NCBI RefSeq assembly: GCF_037204085.1 | Contig: NZ_JBBCBW010000008.1 | Span: 172,409-236,408 of the forward strand | Reading direction: 5' to 3' | DNA length: 64,000 bases | From: Variovorax sp037204085 | GTDB lineage: Bacteria; Pseudomonadota; Gammaproteobacteria; Burkholderiales; Burkholderiaceae_C | Shown: positions 58,378 through 64,000 of the stretch, piece by piece | Layout of the letters: the number at the start of each line of letters is the position of its first letter | How positions within the stretch are numbered: the first letter of the stretch is position 1 | The notes under the pieces: generated by a model | The model's database searches: none | What the model was told of the DNA's origin: nothing | What the model saw: only the letters and a program-made list of their open reading frames with translations | Made by a program: the position numbers and the translations under genes

Positions 58378-60669
58378 ATGCACGTTCGAACCCCCGCCAT
58401 GGCGGCCCTGCTGGGCTTGGCCTGTTTTCTCTCTCCCGTTTCCGCCGTCACCCCCGTCTCACAGAGAGCCCCTGCAACCCCCGCAGGGCCTCAAGGCGCG
58501 GACGCGCGTATCGATTCGCTTGTCGCCCGCATGACGGTCGAAGAGAAGGTGGGCCAGCTCAGCCTCTACGGCCCCGCCGACACCAACATTCCCGGCAACC
58601 CCCAGGCCGGCCAGCGCAATGCGCAGCAAGAGATCGACGACGTGCGCGCCGGCCGGCTCACAGGCCTGTTCAACAACCAGGGGCTGGAGCGCAAGCGCGT
58701 GCTGCAAGAGGTGGCCGTGCGCGAATCGCGCCTGGGCATTCCGCTGCTCTACGGCGCCGACGTGATCCACGGCTTTCGCACCATCTTCCCCATGCCCCTG
58801 GCAGAGGCCGCCAGCTGGGAGCCCGAACTAGCCGAGCGCACCGCGCGCGCGGCGGCGGTGGAAGCCAGCGCCGACGGCTTTCGCTGGACCTTTGCGCCCA
58901 TGGTGGACATTGCCCGCGATGCACGCTGGGGTCGCGGCATCGAGGGTGCCGGCGAAGACGTGTACCTGGCCAACCTGTTCGCGGCGGCGCGCGTGCGCGG
59001 CTTCCAGGGCAGCGACCTCTCGCGCGGCGATGCATTGCTGGCCACGCCCAAGCACTTTGCGGCCTATGGTGCGGCCGAGGGCGGACTCGACTACGCAGCC
59101 ACCGACATTTCCGAACGCACGCTGCGCCAGGTGTACCTGCCGCCGTTCCGCGCCGCGCTGGACGCGGGTGCGCTCTCGGTGATGAGCGCCTTCAACGAGA
59201 TCTCCGGCATCCCCTCGATCGCCAACCCGGCGCTGCTGACGGGCGTGCTGCGCGACGAGTGGAAGTTCAAGGGCTTCGTGGTTTCTGACTACACCGCCGA
59301 CGAGGAGCTCATTGCCCACGGCTACGCCGCCAATGGGCGGCAAGCGGCCAAGCAGTCGTTCCTGGCCGGCACCGATGTCAGCATGCAGAGCGGCTTGTAC
59401 ATGCGCTACCTGCCCGAACTCGTGGCCTCGGGCGAAGTGCCGATGGCCCGGCTGGACGACGCGGTACGCCGCGTGCTGTGGGTCAAGCAGAAGCTCGGCT
59501 TGTTCGACCAGCCCTTTCGCGGGCTCGACGGCCCACCGGCGCAGGCCCGCGCAGAAAATCCCGCGCACATTGCGCTGGCGCGCGAGGACGCCCGCCGTTC
59601 CATCGTGATGCTGAAGAACGAACGTGCAGTGCTCCCGCTGCCCAAGTCCGGCAAGAAGATCGCGCTGATCGGCCCCTTCGCCTCCGGCACGCAAGACCTG
59701 CTCGGCGCCTGGAGCCTGTTCCCGGGCCAGTCGGCCCCCGTCGGCATTGAAGACGGCCTGCGTGCGGCGCTGCGCGACCCTTCGACCTTGACCGTGGTGC
59801 GCGGCTCGGGCATCGAGTCGCCGCTGCCGGGCGGCATCGAAGCCGCGGTGGCGGCCGCGCGCAACGCCGACGTAGTGGTGCTCGCCGTCGGGGAGGGCCA
59901 ACTCATGTCGGGCGAGGCCCGTTCGCGCACCGATATCGGCCTTCCCCAGGCGCAGCAAGAGTTGGCCGAAGCGGTGGCCGCCGCCGGCAAGCCCGTGGTC
60001 GTGCTGTTGAGCAACGGCCGTGCAATGGCGCTGCGGGGCGCCGTGCGCAATGCCGACGCGATTCTCGTCACCTGGTTTCTGGGCGTGCAAACGGGCTCCG
60101 CCATTGCGGACGTGGTGTTCGGCGACTTCAACCCGTCGGGCCGGTTGCCGGTGAGCTTTCCACAAACCTCGGGACAAGTGCCTTTCTACTATGGGCAGAA
60201 GCGCACCGGCCGCCCGTTACCCGAAAACGACCAGGCCATGGCTTTCAAGACCCGATACGTGGACACCACGAACCAGGCGCTCTACCCCTTCGGATACGGC
60301 ATCGGCTATGCACCGGTGCGCTACGACGGCGTCGAACTCAGCCGCGACCGGGTGCCGCTTGGCAGCACCCTGCGTGTGCGAGCCACCGTAACCAACACAG
60401 GCCAGCGCGAGGCCGAGGAAGTGGTGCAGTTGTACACCGCCGAACGCGCAGCGAGCGTGACGCGGCCCGTGCGCGAACTCAAGAACTTTCAAAAGGTGCG
60501 CATCGAGCCCGGCGCATCGAAGGTCGTCGAGTTCACGCTGGGTGCAGAAGACCTGCAGTTCATCGGCCGCGACATGAAGCCGACCGTCGAACCCGGCGAG
60601 TTCGACTTGTGGGTGGCGCCTTCGGCTACCGGCGGCATCCGAAAGAGCTTTGCGCTGACGCGGGAGTGA
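58378..60669 (+). CDS. bglX: Periplasmic beta-glucosidase, glycoside hydrolase family 3
   Basis: A 763-residue exported GH3 enzyme. The signal peptide runs to about residue 22 (LLGLACFLSPVSAV). The TIM barrel holds GADVIHGFRTIFPMPL, KHFAAYGAAEGGLDY and the nucleophile Asp304 in GFVVSDYTADEE; the C-terminal alpha/beta domain and a fibronectin-type III-like end (VRVTATVTNTGQREAEEVVQLY) follow. Length equals E. coli BglX (765), which splits beta-glucosides in the periplasm. The start lies just after the tcu terminator, so it has its own promoter there. Confidence 0.93.
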   Translation: MHVRTPAMAALLGLACFLSPVSAVTPVSQRAPATPAGPQGADARIDSLVARMTVEEKVGQLSLYGPADTNIPGNPQAGQRNAQQEIDDVRAGRLTGLFNNQGLERKRVLQEVAVRESRLGIPLLYGADVIHGFRTIFPMPLAEAASWEPELAERTARAAAVEASADGFRWTFAPMVDIARDARWGRGIEGAGEDVYLANLFAAARVRGFQGSDLSRGDALLATPKHFAAYGAAEGGLDYAATDISERTLRQVYLPPFRAALDAGALSVMSAFNEISGIPSIANPALLTGVLRDEWKFKGFVVSDYTADEELIAHGYAANGRQAAKQSFLAGTDVSMQSGLYMRYLPELVASGEVPMARLDDAVRRVLWVKQKLGLFDQPFRGLDGPPAQARAENPAHIALAREDARRSIVMLKNERAVLPLPKSGKKIALIGPFASGTQDLLGAWSLFPGQSAPVGIEDGLRAALRDPSTLTVVRGSGIESPLPGGIEAAVAAARNADVVVLAVGEGQLMSGEARSRTDIGLPQAQQELAEAVAAAGKPVVVLLSNGRAMALRGAVRNADAILVTWFLGVQTGSAIADVVFGDFNPSGRLPVSFPQTSGQVPFYYGQKRTGRPLPENDQAMAFKTRYVDTTNQALYPFGYGIGYAPVRYDGVELSRDRVPLGSTLRVRATVTNTGQREAEEVVQLYTAERAASVTRPVRELKNFQKVRIEPGASKVVEFTLGAEDLQFIGRDMKPTVEPGEFDLWVAPSATGGIRKSFALTRE

Positions 60670-60676
60670 TGCGCTC

Positions 60677-60955
60677 ATGACTACACCCGTGCCCATCGAA
60701 CAGCGGTTGGAACTCGTCTCCGAGACGGACATCGAGACCTACTGGTTCAAGCCGACCGGCGCCGCTCTCGCAGCACTGGGCAAACGGAACGGACCTGCAT
60801 GCGCACCGGTGCTTCAGTACAAAGTACTTTCCAGCGACAGCATTGAGCTTGCCGACAGCGAGCGCGTGATCGCGATCTGGACCCGCATCGAAATCGACGG
60901 CGGTGTCCTGCGCGCTGAGTGCAACGGAAAGATCAAGATCTTCCGCATCGGCTGA
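60677..60955 (+). CDS. Small conserved-looking hypothetical protein
   Basis: A 92-residue protein of unknown function. It has no signal peptide or membrane helix; the sequence is alternating beta-like (VLQYKVLSSDSIELADS, IEIDGGVLRAECNGKIKIFRIG). It starts 7 nt after the bglX stop, so it may be cotranscribed; no ribosome binding site stands out. Codon use is as in neighbours, which supports it being real. Terminated by a UUCG-type hairpin. Confidence 0.6.
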   Translation: MTTPVPIEQRLELVSETDIETYWFKPTGAALAALGKRNGPACAPVLQYKVLSSDSIELADSERVIAIWTRIEIDGGVLRAECNGKIKIFRIG

Positions 60956-60980
60956 TGGGGTGGATGCTCCCAACGGAAAC

Positions 60981-60994
60981 GGGCCCGAAGGCCC
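60981..60994. terminator. Short hairpin between convergent genes
   Basis: GGGCC-CGAA-GGCCC; on the minus strand the loop reads TTCG, a very stable tetraloop, followed by GTTTCC. Could end the small hypothetical gene and the convergent DUF4148 gene. Weak T-tract. Confidence 0.5.
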
Positions 60995-61016
60995 ATTTCA
61001 TTGGAGAGCGGCGGGC

Positions 61017-61367
61017 TTACAGGCCAGCTTGGCGCGTGAACGACACGCTGGGCTTCTTGTAGGCTTGCGGCACTTCGTCGCGGTAGAACGCGCGGCGGTC
61101 GAGGCTGGCCAGCGGGTCGTGTGCCTTGGCAACGGCTTCGGCCTGGATCACCGAGCGGTCGGCGGTCGAGGTAAAGGCTTGTGCGCCGGCGCTGGCGCCT
61201 TCGCTGTATTCATTGCCGGCGCGAGCGGCGGCAACGGCTTGCGGAGCAACTTCGGAGCGCGACACGCCCGAGTTCACAGTCAGCACGCCTTCATAGGTTT
61301 CTGCTTGCGCACCGGCGGCAGCCAGGAGCGAGAGAGCAGCGGCAGCGAGGATCTTCGAGGCATTCAT
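61017..61367 (-). CDS. DUF4148-type small exported protein
   Basis: A 116-residue secreted protein with a clear signal peptide (ends GAQA). The mature part is Ala/Ser-rich with EYSEGASAGAQ and ends in a basic, Pro-containing tail. Such short exported proteins with repeated SRSEV/AVAAARAG blocks occur as multi-copy families in Burkholderiales (DUF4148); function unknown. ATTGAAATG context with GGAGATTGAAATG gives a ribosome site (GGAG) 7 nt upstream. Monocistronic. Confidence 0.7.
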   Translation of the reverse strand: MNASKILAAAALSLLAAAGAQAETYEGVLTVNSGVSRSEVAPQAVAAARAGNEYSEGASAGAQAFTSTADRSVIQAEAVAKAHDPLASLDRRAFYRDEVPQAYKKPSVSFTRQAGL

Positions 61368-61422
61368 TTCAATCTCCTAATGGGTTGGTTGGTGAGAAGA
61401 AGTTTGATCCCGAACACCCATG

Positions 61423-61452
61423 AAAAAACGCCGCAAAACGAATCACGGCGTT
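61423..61452 (-). terminator. Rho-independent terminator of the fmd operon
   Basis: On the minus strand AACGCCG / CGGCGTT (7 bp, 12-nt loop) followed by a T6 run (plus-strand A-run 61423-61428). It lies about 75 nt after the fmdB stop. Confidence 0.85.
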
Positions 61453-61526
61453 CACGAGATTGAAACAATCGGGCAGGTGCCAAGGCATCGCTGCCTCGCC
61501 ACCCGCCTCGCAGTCTTAGCGCAGGA

Positions 61527-61871
61527 TTAGTGCGAAATCATCCACGGCCGCTTCGACGGCGCCGACTTTGCACCGCTGGGCGCCGTTACCGTTGCGCTGC
61601 GCCGCGATGCTCCCGAGCAGCATCCGCAGCCCGCCGGATGCTTGAAGCGCGCGTAGTCGCGCGAGCTGCCCGGCTCATGCCTTGCACGCTCGTTGGTCTC
61701 CATGGCACGGCGAGTGCCCGAGGCCATCAGTGCGAGCCGCGGTGCGGCCGAAAGCACGCGCGGCGATGCGCATCCGCAATCAGGGCAAGCGGCCGGCTCG
61801 TCGCGCTGGCCCGAGGGCCGCAGCGCCTCGAAACCGCCGCACTGGCCGCAGGCGTAGTCGTAGGTGGGCAT
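61527..61871 (-). CDS. fmdB: FmdB-type zinc ribbon regulatory protein
   Basis: A 114-residue protein with the FmdB zinc ribbon at the N-terminus (MPTYDYACGQCG and CPDCGCAS; four Cys). In Methylophilus the fmdB product is a putative regulator of amidase genes. The rest is basic and low in structure. It starts 7 nt after the fmdA stop and is the last gene of the amide operon. Confidence 0.9.
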   Translation of the reverse strand: MPTYDYACGQCGGFEALRPSGQRDEPAACPDCGCASPRVLSAAPRLALMASGTRRAMETNERARHEPGSSRDYARFKHPAGCGCCSGASRRSATVTAPSGAKSAPSKRPWMISH

Positions 61872-61878
61872 GGGTGCG

Positions 61879-63111
61879 TCAGACCAGGTCGTGCGAGAGC
61901 GGCATGTCGATGCTGCCGTCGATCATCTTCACCGGGCCCGCCGCATTCGGGTTGATGTCGAAGTCGAAGATCTGCGTGGGCAGCCAGAGCGTGGCGCAAG
62001 AGTTGGGCACGTCGACCACGCCGCTGATGTGGCCCTGCACGGGCGCGGTGCCCAAGATCGAATAGGCCTGCGCGCCCGAGTAGCCGAACTTCTTCAGGTA
62101 CTCGATGGCATTGAGGCACGCTTGCCGGTAGGCCACGTTCACGTCGAGGTAGTACTGCTTGCCGGCCTCGTCGACCGAGATGCCTTCGAAGATGAGGTAG
62201 TCGTTGTACTGCGGCGTGATCACACTCGGCTTGAAGATCGGATTCTTGATGCCGTACTTGGCCATGCCGCCCTTGATGAGGGTGACCTTCATGTGCACCC
62301 AGCCCGCCATTTCGATGGCGCCGCAGAAGGTGATTTCGCCGTCGCCCTGGCTGAAGTGCAGATCGCCCACGCTGAGGCCCGCACCGTCTACATACACGGG
62401 GAAGAAAACCTTGGAGCCGCGCGACAGATCCTTGATGTCGCAGTTGCCGCCGTGCTCTCGCGGCGGCACGGTGCGCGCACCTTCGGCCGCGGCCTTGGCG
62501 CGGGCGTCGCCTGTCATCTTGCCCATGTGGGCAGTGCCTGCGAACGGTGGATTGGCAAGGCCGGGCACGCGGTCTGGGTCAGTTGCAATGAGTTTGCCTT
62601 CGCGCTCGTTCCACATGTCGAGCATGGGCTTGTCGGGCAGGCAGCCGATCAGGCCGGGATGGATGAGGCCCGCAAAGTTGACGCCCGGCACGTGGCGCGA
62701 GCTGGTGAACATGCCCTTGAAGTCCCAGATGGATTTTTGCGCTTCGGGAAAATGATCGGTCAGGAAGCCGCCGCCGTTCTTCTTCGAGAAAAATCCGTTG
62801 AAGCCCCACAGGCTGTCCTGCTTGGCGCCGATGTCGAGCAGGTCGACCACCAGCAGGTCGCCGGGCTCGGCGCCCTTCACGCCCACGGGGCCAGACAGGT
62901 AGTGCACGGTGCTCAAGTCGATGTCGCGCACGTCGTCGGCGCTGTCGTTGTTCTTGATGAATCCGCCGGTCCAGTCGAAGGTTTCAAGAATGAAGTCGTC
63001 GCCCGGGTTGACCCAGCAGGCCATCGGAATGTCCGGATGCCAGCGGTTGTGGATCATCTCGTTCTCGGTGGGCGACTTGGTCAGGTCGACCTTGATCAGC
63101 GTGTCCGTCAT
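61879..63111 (-). CDS. fmdA: Formamidase / acetamidase
   Basis: A 410-residue amide hydrolase of the acetamidase/formamidase family, releasing ammonia from formamide and short amides. Characteristic: VDLTKSPTENEMIHNRWHPDIPMAC at the start, EPGDLLVVDLLDIGA, GGNCDIKDLSRGSKVFFPVYVDGAGLSVGDLHFSQGDGEI. Full length compared with the Methylophilus enzyme (about 407). Follows a urea/amide-type ABC ATPase gene in the same direction, 41 nt downstream. Confidence 0.95.
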   Translation of the reverse strand: MTDTLIKVDLTKSPTENEMIHNRWHPDIPMACWVNPGDDFILETFDWTGGFIKNNDSADDVRDIDLSTVHYLSGPVGVKGAEPGDLLVVDLLDIGAKQDSLWGFNGFFSKKNGGGFLTDHFPEAQKSIWDFKGMFTSSRHVPGVNFAGLIHPGLIGCLPDKPMLDMWNEREGKLIATDPDRVPGLANPPFAGTAHMGKMTGDARAKAAAEGARTVPPREHGGNCDIKDLSRGSKVFFPVYVDGAGLSVGDLHFSQGDGEITFCGAIEMAGWVHMKVTLIKGGMAKYGIKNPIFKPSVITPQYNDYLIFEGISVDEAGKQYYLDVNVAYRQACLNAIEYLKKFGYSGAQAYSILGTAPVQGHISGVVDVPNSCATLWLPTQIFDFDINPNAAGPVKMIDGSIDMPLSHDLV

Positions 63112-63152
63112 TTGCAGTGGCTCCTGGTTGGGTTGTGGTTAAACGAAGAAGG

Positions 63153-63854
63153 TCATACGGAGAGATAGGCCTTGATGTGATCGACGTCGGTCTTGTCGCG
63201 CGCGGTCTCGTGCACGAGCCGGCCGCCCTCGATCACGAACAACCGGTCGGCCACATCCATCGCAAAGCTCAGCACCTGCTCGGACACGACAATGGTGATG
63301 CCGCGCAGCTTGCGGATCTCGTTGAGGGCCTTGGCAATGTCCTTGATGATCGAAGGCTGGATACCCTCGGTAGGCTCGTCGAGCAGCAGCACCTTGGGGT
63401 CAGTAACAAGGGCTCGCGCAATGGCAAGCTGCTGTTGCTGCCCGCCGGAGAGGTTTCCGCCCTTGCGGCGCTTCATGTCCCAGAGCACGGGGAACAGCGC
63501 GTAAATTTCTTCGGGAATGCGTTTTGTCTTCGAGTTCTCGAGGCCGGTCTGAATGTTTTCTTCGACCGTCAATGTCGGAAAGATCATGCGACCCTGCGGT
63601 ACGTAGGCAATGCCCTTGGCCACGCGCTTGAAGCTTTCGTCGCGCGACACGTCCTGCCCCGCCACTTCGATGCGGCCACTCTTCAGCGGCAGCACGCCCA
63701 TGAGGCTCTTGAACAGCGTGGTCTTGCCCATGCCGTTGCGGCCCATGATGGCTATTGTTTCGTTGGCATGGCCTTCGAAGGAGATGCCGTGCAGGGCTTC
63801 GCTCTGGCCGTAGGCTGTGTGCAGGTCATCGACCTTCAGCATGATGTTGCTCAT
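63153..63854 (-). CDS. Urea/short-chain amide ABC transporter ATP-binding protein (UrtE-like)
   Basis: A 233-residue ABC ATPase of the LivF/UrtE group. Walker A GRNGMGKTT, signature LSGGQQQQLAIARAL, Walker B VLLLDEPTEG, and a Gln (SEQ) at the switch position that is usually His, as in LivF/UrtE. Position directly upstream of fmdA suggests uptake of urea or short amides (fmdDEF system). Other transporter genes would lie past the right edge. Confidence 0.9.
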   Translation of the reverse strand: MSNIMLKVDDLHTAYGQSEALHGISFEGHANETIAIMGRNGMGKTTLFKSLMGVLPLKSGRIEVAGQDVSRDESFKRVAKGIAYVPQGRMIFPTLTVEENIQTGLENSKTKRIPEEIYALFPVLWDMKRRKGGNLSGGQQQQLAIARALVTDPKVLLLDEPTEGIQPSIIKDIAKALNEIRKLRGITIVVSEQVLSFAMDVADRLFVIEGGRLVHETARDKTDVDHIKAYLSV

Positions 63855-63855
63855 G

Positions 63856-63942
63856 TCACTTCCTGGGGTGTTCGTTGTTGGCGCTGTTGTTGTTGGCGCT
63901 GTTGTTGTTGGCGCTGTTGTTCAGGGCTTGTGCAAAGGCCAC
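63856..63942 (-). other. Possible 28-codon reading frame with NNSA repeats
   Basis: A GTG-started frame ending with TGA one base before the ATPase ATG. It encodes about three tandem (N)NNSA units from a 15-bp DNA repeat AACAACAACAGCGCC. It has no separate stop-free extension beyond 63990 (TAA at 63991-63993). It may be non-coding; I give it low weight. Confidence 0.25.
63872..63918 (-). repeat. 15-bp tandem repeat (about 3 copies)
   Basis: AACAACAACAGCGCC repeated about three times on the minus strand, first copy lacking three bases. It lies between the ATPase start and the edge sequence, and could change in copy number between strains. Confidence 0.7.
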
Positions 63943-64000
63943 CGGGTACTCCCCTCCGCGAATGTCCCCCGGGGCTGCGCCCCTCCTCCTTTATTTCGCT
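63919..64000. other. Edge of window, no gene seen
   Basis: GC-rich with a GGGGC/GCCCC hairpin (about 63970-63982). A stop codon at 63991-63993 could end an upstream transporter gene lying outside. Nothing else is supported. Confidence 0.3.

Overview
The window is about 66% GC, densely packed, and reads as chromosomal DNA of a betaproteobacterium of the family Comamonadaceae. A Variovorax-like organism fits best, judging from gene order (cysS-alkA-accA-tilS-lysC; ribE-ribB-ribH-nusB-aminotransferase-ybgC-tolQRA), from protein resemblance by eye, and from frequent TACAAT-type -10 boxes. I saw no insertion sequence, prophage, integrase or CRISPR array. Nearly everything is core or lightly accessory metabolism.

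Layout. 1-3.1 kb: end of a TctE-type sensor kinase, Hsp15-like S4 protein, a PPK2-type polyphosphate kinase and a glycine-zipper lipoprotein. 3.4-9 kb, minus strand: cysS, a DNA glycosylase, accA, tilS, lysC and tRNA-Ser(GCU) in one direction, with a terminator-like hairpin between tilS and lysC. 9.1-13.3 kb, plus strand: TPR protein, a periplasmic and a cytoplasmic cyclophilin, lpxH, an MtfA-like peptidase and a small membrane protein. 13.3-20.2 kb, minus strand: a large DUF349 protein with an RG-rich segment and a giant DUF748/AsmA-like envelope protein. 20.2-23.6 kb: a regulatory-rich gap, a lytic transglycosylase, a ZTP riboswitch, glyA and nrdR. 23.6-30.8 kb, minus strand: a minor-pilin operon pilV-pilW-pilX-pilY1-pilE-fimT. 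31-38.8 kb, plus strand: ribD, then an almost gap-free run from riboflavin synthase to tolA. 38.8-42.3 kb: dnaE on the minus strand. 42.5-50.2 kb: trhO, two pirins, a flavodoxin-like reductase, DoxX, a YhaJ-like LysR regulator, an FAD oxidoreductase, gluQ and trmB. 50.3-58.3 kb: a solitary ABC binding protein, then a catabolic patch (Crp/Fnr regulator, HD-domain protein, class II aldolase, BASS transporter, LysR, tcuA, tcuB). 58.4-64 kb: a GH3 glucosidase, small proteins, and an amide-utilisation operon (urtE-like ATPase, fmdA, fmdB) running in from the right edge.

How the genes work together. The 32-38 kb run ties flavin synthesis, antitermination and the Tol envelope machine into one probable transcript; its RibB carries a GTP-cyclohydrolase-II-like domain without the zinc cysteines (RibBX type). 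The pilus operon supplies the priming complex and tip adhesin of a type IV pilus whose motor and major pilin lie elsewhere. The 44-47 kb block (two pirins, FMN reductase, DoxX, divergent LysR) resembles a quinone/electrophile response module. The 51-58 kb patch looks like import and oxidation of a small carboxylate: TcuA/TcuB oxidise tricarballylate-like acids, and the HD protein may be a MIOX/PhnZ-like di-iron oxygenase. This patch is the best candidate for undescribed biology. The clearest regulatory element is the glyA ZTP riboswitch, whose 3' end can pair with the glyA ribosome binding site.
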